A stretch of DNA of 64,000 bases from Streptomyces sp. RKAG293 (lineage in GTDB: Bacteria; Actinomycetota; Actinomycetes; Streptomycetales; Streptomycetaceae), in the NCBI RefSeq assembly GCF_023701745.1, contig NZ_JAJOZB010000001.1:744001-808000 (forward strand), in the 5' to 3' direction. Position numbers and translations under genes: made by a program. Positions within the stretch are counted from its first letter, which is position 1, and each line of letters opens with the position of its first letter. Under the pieces are notes generated by a model. The model worked only from the letters and a program-made list of their open reading frames with translations. It did no database searches and was not told the origin of the DNA. Positions 44,482 through 54,069 of the stretch are shown here, piece after piece.

Positions 44482-45348
44482 ATGGACTTGCGGACGCTGC
44501 GCTACTTCGTGGCGGTCGCCGAAGAGCTCCACTTCGGCCGGGCCGCCGCACGACTGCACATGACCCAGCCACCCCTGAGCCGGGCCGTCCAGCAACTGGA
44601 GTCGGACCTCGGCTGCGCACTGCTGCACCGCACCCCCACCGGCGTCTCGCTCACCGACGCCGGAGCCGTGCTCTACGACGAGACACGCACCCTGCTGTCC
44701 CAGGTCGAACAGCTCCGTACCCGGGTGGCGGCCGCGGGCGGCACCGCCACCCTCACCATCGGGACCCTCGCCGACAGCGCCGAACAGGTCGACACCCGGC
44801 TGGCCGCCGCCTACCGGAAACGTCACCCCAGTGCCCGTGTCCGCATCCGCGAGGCCGACTTCACCGACCCGACCGCCGGGCTGCGGGCCGGCCTGGTGGA
44901 CGTGGCCCTGACCAGGGCGCCCTTCGACGACACCGGCATCACCGTCCGCGTGCTGCGCTCCGACCCCGTCGGCGTGGTCCTGCGAGCCGACGACCCGCTC
45001 GCCGACCGTGGAAGCCTGCGACCGGACGATCTCGCGGACCGGCGATGGTTCCAGCTGCCCGAAGGGACCGATCCCGCGTGGCGGGCCTTCTGGAACGGCC
45101 CGCCGGCGACCGCCCACCGACGGGACGGCCCGGTCGTGCGCACCGTGCACGAGTGCCTGCAGTCCGTCCTGTGGGACGGCGCCGTGGGACTGGCACCGCT
45201 CGCCCACGCCCTTCCCCAGGGCTTGACCTCCGTACCCTTGATCGACATGCCGTCCAGCGACCTCGTCATCGCGTGGAACAGCAGCGACACCAACCCGCTG
45301 ATCCGCTCCTTCGTCCATCTCGCCGCCGCCGTCTACCGACCGGCCTGA
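44482..45348 (+). CDS. LysR-family transcriptional regulator
   Basis: The 288-aa DNA-binding regulator has the LysR HTH (LRYFVAVAEELHFGRAAARLHMTQPPLSRAVQQLE, split by RLHMTQPPLSR) and a C-terminal effector domain (VGVVLRADDPLADRG). The ATG at 44482 has no clear Shine-Dalgarno and TATCGT lies just upstream, so the mRNA may be leaderless. It is divergent from the MBL hydrolase gene across 175 bp and is its likely regulator. Confidence 0.92.
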   Translation: MDLRTLRYFVAVAEELHFGRAAARLHMTQPPLSRAVQQLESDLGCALLHRTPTGVSLTDAGAVLYDETRTLLSQVEQLRTRVAAAGGTATLTIGTLADSAEQVDTRLAAAYRKRHPSARVRIREADFTDPTAGLRAGLVDVALTRAPFDDTGITVRVLRSDPVGVVLRADDPLADRGSLRPDDLADRRWFQLPEGTDPAWRAFWNGPPATAHRRDGPVVRTVHECLQSVLWDGAVGLAPLAHALPQGLTSVPLIDMPSSDLVIAWNSSDTNPLIRSFVHLAAAVYRPA

Positions 45349-45595
45349 ACCGCGATCTCCCGTCTGCGGACCTCCCGGACCGGCTCCTGCCGGCCGTCTT
45401 CCCCGGCCTTGCGTACGCCACGGAACGGGCCGGTGGTCCGGTAACGGCCGGGGTCGCGTGCTCCGTTGCGGTGAGATGCCGTTCCCGTCCGCGCAAAGTC
45501 GGCGTGTTGGGCCGGTTTTCATGGTGATTGTGTGGTGTTGATCGTGGGGTCTGTGCCGCAACAGGTGCGGTACTTCCTCCATCAAGGAGCTGTTG

Positions 45596-45961
45596 ATGTC
45601 GCGTTTCACGAAGGCCACCACGGTCATCGCCGTCATGGGATCCGCCCTGTTCGCCGGTGCGGGCATGGCCTCCGCCGACGCGGGTGCGCACGGGGCGGCC
45701 GTCGGTTCGCCCGGTGTCCTGTCCGGCAACCTCCTCCAGGTGCCCGTGCACGTCCCGGTCAACCTCTGTGGCAACACGGTCAACGTGATCGGCCTGCTGA
45801 ACCCCGCGTTCGGCAACAGGTGTGAGAACTCCTCGGACCACCACATGACCGGCGATGACGGCCGCGGCGGCGAGCACCACAGCCGCCCGCAGGGCATGCA
45901 CCACGAGAGCGGTCAGCAGGGCGGCAAGGGTCACGGCGGCAAGGACGACTGCGACCACTGA
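45596..45961 (+). CDS. Chaplin with a His/Gly-rich hydrophilic tail
   Basis: Chaplins are secreted amphipathic proteins that coat aerial hyphae and spores. This 121-aa protein has a signal peptide (MSRFTKATTVIAVMGSALF...) and one chaplin domain, SPGVLSGNLLQVPVHVPVNL then CGNTVNVIGLLNPAFGNRC with the two conserved Cys. Short chaplins usually end soon after the second Cys; here about 40 extra residues rich in His, Gly, Asp and Lys follow (EHHSRPQGMHHESGQQGGKG). There is no LPXTG sorting signal. AAGGAG lies 7 nt upstream of the ATG. The tail could bind metal or tune surface charge (inference). Confidence 0.92.
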   Translation: MSRFTKATTVIAVMGSALFAGAGMASADAGAHGAAVGSPGVLSGNLLQVPVHVPVNLCGNTVNVIGLLNPAFGNRCENSSDHHMTGDDGRGGEHHSRPQGMHHESGQQGGKGHGGKDDCDH

Positions 45962-46116
45962 TTCGCGGCCTGCTCGACGGTGTGCCGGACATCCCCCGAG
46001 GACTGTTCGGTTCACCACGTGGCACACGCAGATCAGAAGATGCCGATGGGCCCGACGGACGACCGCCGGACCCATCGGCACCGGCATTCCCGCGCGCCCC
46101 CTGCCTGAGGCTGGAA

Positions 46117-48695
46117 TCAGGCGTCCGCCAACGCCGCCACCACCGAGGCGCGCGCGGCACGGCTGCCCGGCAGCAGGGCCGCACACAGGCTCGCCCCGTG
46201 GCGATCAGCGCATACGCGACCAGCTTCGCGATCGGGACGCTGAGTACGGCGCCGCCCTGGCTGTGGCCGATGAGTTGCTCGAAGGCCCCGGCGAACGACA
46301 CCCCGAGCAGCATCCCGATGAGGGTGCCCAGCAGGGCCGTCAGTACGGCCTCCACCCAGAGCATCTTCATCATCCCGCCGCGTGACAGCCCCAGGGCGCG
46401 GAGCAGTGCGGACTCCCGCGAGCGTTCCACGGCCGACAGGGACAGGGTGTTGGCGATGCCGAGGACTGCTATCAGGATCGCCATGGCCAGCATCACGGTG
46501 AACAGGGTCAGGGTCGACCGGGCGCTGCCGGACAGGTCGGACTTCTTCTCCGCGAGACTGCCGATGTGGAGCAGTTGGAGGGCGGAGACGACGTCCTGGA
46601 CGGCCGCGCGCGAGTCGACGATGTTCACGCCCTCCCTGGCCAGGATCCGCACCTGGCTGTCGCCGGCGGGTGCGAAGCCGCGGAGGAAGTCGTCGCGGGG
46701 CAGGAGGACGTCGAACCAGTCGATGCCGTGCCCGGTGTAGACCTGGTAGATCAGGGAGAGCCGGGCCGTGACGGTGCCGGCCCGTGGGGTCGCGACCTTC
46801 ACCGTGTCACCGAGCTTCAGGTGCAACGTGGCGGCGAGTTCGTTGGAGACGGCGACCGTACCGGCGGTGAAGTCGGTGAGGGAGCCACTGCGCACGTTCG
46901 GCCGGAACAGCGAGCCGTAGGCGCTCGCTTCGACGGCACCCACATCCGACGGGTGCCCGTTCACCTCGGTCTTCGTACCGTCGACCGCGGCGACATGGGC
47001 CAGTTCGGGTTTTCTGCGCAGCTCGGCCGCCACGGAGAACGGCACACTGTGGTCAGAACCGGCGAGCGGGTCGACCGAGTAGTCATAGGGATTGTGGGAC
47101 TCGATCCACTGCGACTGGGTGACCATGGCCGAGTCCTGGATCACCGTGAACAGGCTCATCAGCATGACACCGACGGAGAGCGCCGCCATCGTCGTGGCGG
47201 TCCGCCTCGGGTTCCGCCGCGCATTGGCGGCCGCAAGTTTCGCCGGGGTGCCGAGCACCTTGGCAGGCAGCCAGCCCAGGACGCGTGTCAGGGGTCCGAC
47301 GATGACCGGGCCGATCGCCAGCACCGCGAGGAAGACCGTCGCGCACCCCGTACCGATCACCTTGATGCCGGCGTAGAGGTCGGTCGAGCGGGTGCCGATG
47401 GCGATGACCGCGATCCCCGTGCTGCCCAGCACGGTCGCCACCCAGAGCCTCGACGTGCCGATCCGGCCGCGGGAAGTGGTCGTGTCCGGCTGTTGGCTCA
47501 CGGCGGATATCGGCGCCACGGTCGTCGCGGCGCGCGCCGGTATCGCCGCGGCGGCCACCGTCACGACCATTCCGGCTGTCAGGGCGGCGACAACCGTGGT
47601 GCTGTGCACCACGACACCGCCCGCGGGCACCGCCGCGGTGGACAGGGCACCGACGACGGAACGCAGCCCCGCCGCGATGCCGATCCCCGCGAAGAGCCCG
47701 GCCACCGAGGCGAGCAGCCCGACCACCGCGGCCTCCAGCAGGGTGCTGACGAACACCTGGTTGCGGGTCGCTCCCACGCAGCGCAGCAGCGCCAGTTGGC
47801 GCATCCGCTGGGTGACCAGGATCGTGAACGTGTTGTAGATGACGAAGGCCGCGACGAGCAGCGCCGTGACGCTGAAGACCAGGAGGATCTGTGGCAGGTT
47901 TCCGGCGATCTTCGCGCGGTGCAACAGCGTTGCCCGGGTGTACTGCTGCCCGGTCAGGACCGAGAGATCGGCGGACGGCCCGAGCACCGCACGGATGCGG
48001 TCCGCGAGTTGGGCCTGCGAGATCCCGGCAGCGGCACGTACGTCGATCTGGTCGTAGCCGGTGTGCCCGGTGACGGACAACGCCACGTCGGGCTGCAGAC
48101 CCACGACGGTGTAGCCGTTGGCCCGGTTGTCCACCCCGAACTCCATGACTCCGACGAGCCGGAACCGCCGCACCCGCTGATCGTGCGCGACGACCTCGAC
48201 GTCCTGACCGATCCTCAGATGCCGTTCCGCGACGGTGTCCTTGTCGACCACCGCCTCACCGGGCCGGTGCAGCGGTGTTCCCTCGACGACCGTGCCGCCG
48301 CTGAGTGCGACGTCGTCCGGGATCGCCAGCGCGCTGCCGGCGATCCCGTCGGTCGTCATCACCTGCCCGTCGACGTCCCGCATCGGCGCCGGTGCCTTGA
48401 GCCGCCCGGCCACCGCGGCCACCCCGCCGACGCGGCGGACGGCGTTCAGCACCTCCGGGGTGAGGACCGTGACACCGGGCTGCGCGGCGAGCCGCTGTTT
48501 CGCGGCGTCCGACGGTTGCACGGCCGCGTCCACGTTCTCCGCGGCGCGGGCGTAGCTGTGGTCGAATACCTGATTGATCGAGTCGGTCATCATGAACGTG
48601 CCCGCGATGAACGCGACCCCGAGCACTATCGACACCGATGACAGCAACAAGCGTAGTTTGTACGCCCTGAGTCCGGCCAACGTCACCCGCAGCAC
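46117..48695 (-). pseudogene. FtsX-type ABC transporter permease, frameshifted near its 3' end
   Basis: Repaired length is about 859 aa. This MacB/LolC-like integral membrane protein has two FtsX repeats: an N-terminal helix (LLLSSVSIVLGVAFIAGTF), a large extracellular domain, ILVTQRMRQLALLRCVGATRNQVF, then a second set (ANARRNPRRTATTMAALSVG, SAVERSRESALLRALGLSRGGMMKML). Near the end a run of four C at 46194-46197 appears one base short; with one more, the frame continues through a last helix and a normal C-terminus (SRAARASVVAALADA) to TGA at 46117. As read, the frame runs on into unrelated sequence to 45780. GTG 48695 has GGGTGGG upstream. No ATP-binding partner gene is adjacent. Confidence 0.85.
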
Positions 48696-48761
48696 AGCTG
48701 CCCACCCCCGTGGTTCGGAAGCGTCGGCCGCTCCCGTCCCACCAGGGTAACCGGGCCCCAT

Positions 48762-49748
48762 TCACCCCAGAGCGTCGAGTAGTTCCCGCTCGCGCTCGCC
48801 GCTCAGCCCGGCCCGGCGCGGCCGGTCCAGACCCGCTTCCCGCTCCCATCGCAAGGTGTCCGCCAGCAGTTCCGCGCGGGGCCGGTGTCGCAGGCCGGCC
48901 GCGCTCGCCGCGTCGCCGTTGCGGGCGCTGAAGCCGAGCCAGTCCTGGTCGGTCATCCACATCGCGAGCGACTCCGGGCCCATGAACTGGCCCACCTCCT
49001 GGGCGAGCAGCCAGCCGGGATCGGCCTCCACCACCCGGCCGGTGTGCCCGCCGATCTCCCGTGACAGCGCGACCCACTCCCCGAAGGGCACGATGGGGCC
49101 GACCGCGTTGTACGTCCCGGTCGTCCGCTTCTCCGCGCAGTCGAGCAGCCATGCCGCGAGGTCCCGGGCGTCGACCGCCTGCGTCGGGATCCCGGGGGAA
49201 TCGGGTACGAGCATCGGCGCCAGCGGTTCGCGGGCCGCGCGCCCGACCCAGTACCCGGTACGGCCGCTGTGGTCACCGGGGCCGCCGATCAGTCCCGCAC
49301 GGGCGACGAGGAGCCGGTCCCCGACCGCGGCCGTCGAGGCCTCCTCGCACGCCACTTTGGCTTCCCCGTACTCCTCGCGCTCGGCCTCGTCCCCTGCGGC
49401 CGCCGGGAGCAGTTCGGCCGACTCGTCCGCGTCCGGCTGCGCATGCGATGCGTACGCGCTGACCGACGACACGTACGACCAGTGGCCCGCCCGCTCGCCG
49501 AGTGCCGCCAGCGCCCCGCGGACGAAGCCGGGCTGCCAGGACACCTCGACCACGGCGTCCCAGTCCCGGCCCGCCAGGTTCTCGTAGGCCGACGCGTCGC
49601 TCCGGTCCGCGGCCACCAGGGTCGCACCCTCGGCGACTTGGCCACTCTCCCCCCGGGCCAGGCACGTCACCCGGTGCCCACGCTCCAGCGCCTGTCGTGA
49701 GACCTCGCGCCCCAGCCATGCCGTTCCACCCAATACCAAGATCTCCAT
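48762..49748 (-). CDS. NAD-dependent epimerase/dehydratase family protein
   Basis: The 328-aa protein is an extended short-chain dehydrogenase. The N-terminal nucleotide-binding motif is [35 protein letters not shown] and [11 protein letters not shown] follow, and the YGEAKVACE segment supplies a Tyr-x3-Lys pair. It resembles reductases annotated in actinobacteria as SDR or isoflavone-reductase-like proteins. The ATG is chosen over upstream extensions that lack homology; the ribosome site is weak. Substrate unknown. Confidence 0.87.
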   Translation of the reverse strand: MEILVLGGTAWLGREVSRQALERGHRVTCLARGESGQVAEGATLVAADRSDASAYENLAGRDWDAVVEVSWQPGFVRGALAALGERAGHWSYVSSVSAYASHAQPDADESAELLPAAAGDEAEREEYGEAKVACEEASTAAVGDRLLVARAGLIGGPGDHSGRTGYWVGRAAREPLAPMLVPDSPGIPTQAVDARDLAAWLLDCAEKRTTGTYNAVGPIVPFGEWVALSREIGGHTGRVVEADPGWLLAQEVGQFMGPESLAMWMTDQDWLGFSARNGDAASAAGLRHRPRAELLADTLRWEREAGLDRPRRAGLSGERERELLDALG

Positions 49749-50013
49749 GCGGCTACTCAAACACCGCCGGCGGCCCTGCGCGCCCCCACTTCGCCGACAG
49801 CTGAGAGGTTCGCCGAGAGCGGAGCGGTCCGCGGTGCGGGGTCCGGTCCGGGCGGAGTCCACTGTGGCTCGAGCGGGTGACACGCGGCGGAATCACCGCA
49901 CAACAAGGTCCCGATAGGGGAGGCTTATCCCGTTCGTCCCCTGTTTCGGGGGCCATCACTGTGGGATTCGGGCCGTGCCGGCCTGATCCGACAACCTGTC
50001 GAGAGGACCGCGG

Positions 50014-50421
50014 ATGTCAGTGTTCAAGCGCCGGATCGCCGCCGGAATCGGTGCCATCGCCCTCATCGGGGGCGGGTTGCTCACCCTGGCCCCCGTCGCC
50101 GACGCGGCATCGAGCGCGCCGGTGGTGTGCAACACGAGCAGCGCCGTGAGCAAGAAGACCGCTCACAACGGAGACATGATCATCGAGCTGCGCTACAACG
50201 CGGCCACGCGCTGTGCGTGGGGCCGGATCAGCCGGTCGAAGCTGGGCAACCAGGTGTGGGTGGACCGGTCGTCCAACGGTGGAGCGACGTGGACCGGCCC
50301 GATGGGGATGACGTACCTGCGGTCCGGCACCGGCACGTACACACCCGCCTTCAACGATGCCGGCTACGTCATGAGGGCCTGCGGCTACAACGGCAAGATC
50401 GTCTGCACCGGCTGGTACTAG
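50014..50421 (+). CDS. Small secreted protein, DUF2690-like
   Basis: The 135-aa exported protein has a signal peptide of about 31 residues (ending in VADAAS) and a compact domain with four Cys. The core MIIELRYNAATRCAWGRISRS resembles the DUF2690 domain found in Streptomyces secreted proteins. Function unknown. It stands alone between minus-strand genes; the 265 bp upstream holds its presumed promoter and no other gene. Confidence 0.75.
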   Translation: MSVFKRRIAAGIGAIALIGGGLLTLAPVADAASSAPVVCNTSSAVSKKTAHNGDMIIELRYNAATRCAWGRISRSKLGNQVWVDRSSNGGATWTGPMGMTYLRSGTGTYTPAFNDAGYVMRACGYNGKIVCTGWY

Positions 50422-50471
50422 GGCCTGTCCGGCCGATCACGGCCTCGGCCACGCGGCGGGCCGAGCGCACG

Positions 50472-51506
50472 TCAGTGACCTGCGGGGTGTTCCGCGGCCG
50501 CCCCGTCGAGGATCTCCCGGTCCCGGCCGGCCCGGGAGCGGTCCTCGTCCGAGGCATGGGTGATGTCGAGGAAGACGTGGTCGGCCGTCGGCCACTTCTC
50601 CCGCATCTCGCCCTTGATCCGCCCGGAGATCTCCTCGACCTCCTCGCTGTCCAGCCCGCCCACCAGGTCCACCCGCGCGGCGACCAGTGTGGAGTCCATG
50701 CCCAGCCGCATGGTCAGCAATGAGGTGACGGCGTCGATCTCGGGCTGTTCGGCCAGGAAGGACCGTATCCGCAGCTGCAGTCCGGGATCGACGGCCTCAC
50801 CGATCAGCTGCCCGCGGGCGTCCTTCCCGAGCCGGTACGCGACGTAGATGAGCAGAACGCCGATGGCCAGGGAGGCGCCGGCCTCCCACTGCACCTGCCC
50901 GGTGGCCATGTGCAGCGCCATTCCGGCGATGGCCAGCAGCACACCGATGACGGCTGTGCCGTCCTCGGCCATGACCGTACGCAGTGCCGGATCGTCGGCC
51001 ACCCGGATCTGCTGCAGCAGGCCCCGGTCCGCCGCGCGGGCCTGCCCGCGCACCTGCAGCAGCGCCTTCGCCAGCGACGCGCCCTCGGCGAGCAGCGCGA
51101 CGACCAGCACCCCCAGTCCCACCAGATAGCCGGAACGGCTCTCCTCACCGCTCGAGTGCAGCGCCTCGACCCCCTGGAAGACCGAGAAGCAGCCACCCAT
51201 CGTGAAGATCCCCACCGCGGCGAGCAGCGACCAGAAGAACCGGTCCTTGCCGTAGCCGAAGGGGTGCTCGTTGTCCGGGGCACGCTTGCTGCGCTTGAGC
51301 GAGGCCAGCAGGAAGACCTCGTTCATGCTGTCCGCCACCGAGTGGGCGGCCTCGGACAGCAGGGCGGGCGATCCGGCGAAGAGCCCTCCGACGGCCTTGG
51401 CGACGGCGATGACCAGATTGGCGCCGAGCGCCATGATGATCGTGACCTTGGTCCTGCTGTCCTCTTCCGACCGGGACCCGGCCGCCTTCTCGGACTGCTG
51501 TGTCAT
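50472..51506 (-). CDS. Cation diffusion facilitator (CDF) family transporter
   Basis: This 344-aa membrane protein exports divalent metal ions such as Zn(II), Fe(II) or Co(II) by proton antiport. It has about six helices; helix 2 carries the metal site SEAAHSVADSMNEV (HxxxD) and HPFGYGKDRFFW follows. In helix 5 the usual second HxxxD is replaced by EDGTAVIGV, a variant seen in some actinobacterial members. A soluble C-terminal ferredoxin-like domain ends at HVFLDITHASDED. GGAGGA lies 10 nt before the ATG. Metal specificity is unknown. Confidence 0.92.
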   Translation of the reverse strand: MTQQSEKAAGSRSEEDSRTKVTIIMALGANLVIAVAKAVGGLFAGSPALLSEAAHSVADSMNEVFLLASLKRSKRAPDNEHPFGYGKDRFFWSLLAAVGIFTMGGCFSVFQGVEALHSSGEESRSGYLVGLGVLVVALLAEGASLAKALLQVRGQARAADRGLLQQIRVADDPALRTVMAEDGTAVIGVLLAIAGMALHMATGQVQWEAGASLAIGVLLIYVAYRLGKDARGQLIGEAVDPGLQLRIRSFLAEQPEIDAVTSLLTMRLGMDSTLVAARVDLVGGLDSEEVEEISGRIKGEMREKWPTADHVFLDITHASDEDRSRAGRDREILDGAAAEHPAGH

Positions 51507-51629
51507 CAGCGGACTGTCCTCCCGATCGCTGCTGTCGGCTTCGCCTACCCGTACGGACCGATGGAACACCCGGGCATCCGACACCGTCCGGTGGCGCGCC
51601 GTCACCGGCGCCGACCCTCGGGAGCGGGA

Positions 51630-51848
51630 TCAGTGCGGTCCGAGCCAGGTTCGCAGGGCCCACCACCAGTGCAGGGTGTCCATGACGGCCGCCCGGCTCT
51701 CCACGGTGACGGCCTGCAGCGACATCCCGACCGTTTCCTCGAAGCGGGTGAGCCGGTAGCGGATGGTGTTCGGGTGGACGTGCAGGGCCGTCGCGGTGCG
51801 GTCGAAGCGCTGCCCGTGATCGAGGTAGGCGAGCACGGTCGCCGCGAG
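51630..51848 (-). pseudogene. Remnant of a PucR-family regulator (C-terminal HTH only)
   Basis: The last 72 codons of this frame match the C-terminal helix-turn-helix of PucR/CdaR-type activators: VLAYLDHGQRFDRTATALHV then HPNTIRYRLTRFEE. The GGDEF-like and sensor domains that should precede it are missing, and upstream frame sequence is unrelated and runs into the promoter of the next gene. It looks like a truncated gene. Confidence 0.72.
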
Positions 51849-52036
51849 TTGCCGGTGGAAGCTGCCTATCGGTGGTGCGAGCCGCCTTGGTTTCCTTTGG
51901 ACCACCGAAAAGTAACACCGGTGTGCCGTGCTGGAGACCCCTCCGTGCGGCACGCCGCCGCGCCGCTCCCGCCCGAGCCGCAGTGAACTTCCGGTCGTCC
52001 AGCCCCCGTTCGAAGCATCCGTCCCCCGGAGTCGCC

Positions 52037-53293
52037 ATGACCGCATGCAAACGCCCGAGGACTTCCCTCGTGCTGCTCGCCGCAACCCTGGCCCACGCCG
52101 CTCTGTGCACCGCTCCGGCCGGCGCCGAGCCCAGAGCCGCCGGTCACCTCAAGGAAGTGCTGTTCGTCGGCAACAACTGGGACGGCACCGCCGATGTGGT
52201 CCGCTCCACCGGCACGTTCGCGAAGGTCGGGCACCTCAACGTGGTCCCCGACAAGACCCAGCGGCTCACCGAGATCTACCTCAACCCGGTGCGGCTCGCC
52301 ATCTACCTCGGCATCCAGCAGGGCCCCGGCGAGGGCCACGACCAGTACGTCGACGACATGTACACCACGCCGGACGGAAAGTCCGTGGTCGTCTCCCGCC
52401 CCAGCTTCGGGGACGTGGTCTCGCTCGACCTCGCCACGGGGAAGGCCAACTGGCGCTACGAGGTGGCCGGTTACCGCTCCGACCACATGGCACTCTCCCC
52501 CGACGGCCGCCGCGTCGTCGTCTCCGCCTCCCTGGCGAACACGGCCTTTGTGATCGACATCCGGACCGGCCGGCAGCTCGGCTCGTTCCTGACCGGCGAC
52601 AAGCCGCACGAGAACGTCTTCACCGGGGACGGAAGGTATCTCTGGAACATGTCGATCGGCGAGGTCCAGACGAATCTCGACGACCCGCTGTGGGACTGGA
52701 CCAAGGGCGACCGGCACATCACCGTCGTCGACGGCTCCACGTACCAGCCGATCCGGACCATCGACATGCGGTCCCGGCTCAACGCGTTCGGCCGCTCCGA
52801 CCTCTCCAATGCGGTCCGGCCGGTGGCGTTCTCCCCGGACTGGTCGAAGCTCTACTTCCAGGTGTCGTTCTTCAACGGCTTCGTCGAGTACTCGGTCGCG
52901 ACGGACAGGATCACCCGGGTCAAGACACTGCCGGAGAACCCGGCCACCGACCCGGACCGGACCACGTGGCCCAACGACTCCCGCGACCACGGCCTGGCGA
53001 TGAGTCCGGACGGTGCCAAGCTCTGTGTCGCCGGAACCGTGGACGACTACGCGACGGTCGTCGACCGGACCACGCTGCAGGAGGGCCCGCTCGTTCCGGC
53101 GTCGAAACCGTACTGGGCCACGCTGAGCGGGGACGGCACGGCCTGCATCATCTCCGAGAGCGGAGCGAACCAGATCACCGCGATCGACTTCGCCACCGGA
53201 CAGAAGATCCTCTCCGTCCCCGTCGGCTACCACCCGCAGCGCGTCCGCCTCGGCCACTTGGCCGCCGACTGGACCGGACCGGCCACCGGCTGA
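52037..53293 (+). CDS. Secreted beta-propeller (YVTN/YncE-like) protein
   Basis: The 418-aa protein has a signal peptide (TSLVLLAATLAHAALCTAPAGA) and repeated blade motifs such as TTPDGKSVVVSRPSFGDVVSLDLATG, MALSPDGRRVVVS, VAFSPDWSKLYFQVS and LAMSPDGAKLCVAGT, typical of seven-bladed YVTN or lactonase-like propellers. GGAG lies 6 nt before the ATG. Role unknown. The PucR remnant lies just upstream in the opposite direction. Confidence 0.85.
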   Translation: MTACKRPRTSLVLLAATLAHAALCTAPAGAEPRAAGHLKEVLFVGNNWDGTADVVRSTGTFAKVGHLNVVPDKTQRLTEIYLNPVRLAIYLGIQQGPGEGHDQYVDDMYTTPDGKSVVVSRPSFGDVVSLDLATGKANWRYEVAGYRSDHMALSPDGRRVVVSASLANTAFVIDIRTGRQLGSFLTGDKPHENVFTGDGRYLWNMSIGEVQTNLDDPLWDWTKGDRHITVVDGSTYQPIRTIDMRSRLNAFGRSDLSNAVRPVAFSPDWSKLYFQVSFFNGFVEYSVATDRITRVKTLPENPATDPDRTTWPNDSRDHGLAMSPDGAKLCVAGTVDDYATVVDRTTLQEGPLVPASKPYWATLSGDGTACIISESGANQITAIDFATGQKILSVPVGYHPQRVRLGHLAADWTGPATG

Positions 53294-53310
53294 CGGCCCG
53301 GTGGGGGTGG

Positions 53311-54069
53311 TCACTCCGCGGCGAGATTGGCGGCAAGGGTCAGGAAGAGGTGGAGGTTGGCGACGCTGCCGACCGCGTCGCTGGACCAGGGGCTGGACGC
53401 ACCCGTCCTCATGACGTGCACCCTGCCCGCGGTGACGCGGCACTCCTGGACATGGGACCAGGGCAGCTGGCCCTTGGCATGGGTGCTCACGCCCGCGCGG
53501 GAGAGGGTGAACGACCCGAAGTTCACCGTCCGGCCCTCAAGAACCGCTTCGAGGGCCGCCTGGCCTTGGGTGCGGACCACGGCGCCCTGCATCCACGGCC
53601 CCCAGGTCTGGGGGCCGTCGTAGAACTCCGTGATCGTCGCGCTCGTCCTGCCCGGGCCGACCGCGGAGTAGGTGTAGGTGGTGGGGCCGGGAACACCGTT
53701 GATGATCGTCTGGATGATGTTCTGGTAGAGCCGGACGGACTCCCAGCGCAGGGCGATGACGCCGTCGCCGAACTGCGGATGGACGATCAGCCCGTGCTCG
53801 AACAGGTACAGCCGCTTCGCGGCCTGTTTGCGGTTGAAGTTCGGCAGCCGCCGCAACCACCAGTAGTACAGCAGGCCCGGGATCACGAACATCGCCAGGA
53901 GGTTGACGGTCGCGAAGAGGTGGAGCGCGACGAGCCCCTTGCCGATCGGCTTGGGGGTGAACGCGCCCTGAAGTGGCCCGAGATGATGATGCGCTGCCAG
54001 TTCGCGGGCTTCGGGCGGCAGAGTGTTCGCGGTGGTCATGGACGTCTTCTTCGATCGGTCAGGGATCAT
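53311..54069 (-). CDS. Membrane-associated protein, DUF6585-like
   Basis: The protein is 252 aa from 54069, or 242 aa from a second in-frame ATG at 54039. A hydrophobic segment (LHLFATVNLLAMFVIPGLLYYWWL, about 47-70) is followed by a cytoplasmic PH-like region, KRLYLFEHGLIVHPQFGDGV and ALRWESVRLYQNI, and a second similar half (NFGSFTLSRAGVSTHAKGQL). This layout recalls DUF6585 proteins of actinobacteria, whose function is unknown. The ATG at 54069 overlaps the peptidase stop (ATGA), supporting coupled translation. Confidence 0.68.
   Translation of the reverse strand: MIPDRSKKTSMTTANTLPPEARELAAHHHLGPLQGAFTPKPIGKGLVALHLFATVNLLAMFVIPGLLYYWWLRRLPNFNRKQAAKRLYLFEHGLIVHPQFGDGVIALRWESVRLYQNIIQTIINGVPGPTTYTYSAVGPGRTSATITEFYDGPQTWGPWMQGAVVRTQGQAALEAVLEGRTVNFGSFTLSRAGVSTHAKGQLPWSHVQECRVTAGRVHVMRTGASSPWSSDAVGSVANLHLFLTLAANLAAE

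Noticed and set aside
45780..46116. C-terminal extension of the permease frame as read
   Set aside because: Low-complexity Arg/Pro/Gly translation antisense to the chaplin gene; results from the upstream frameshift.
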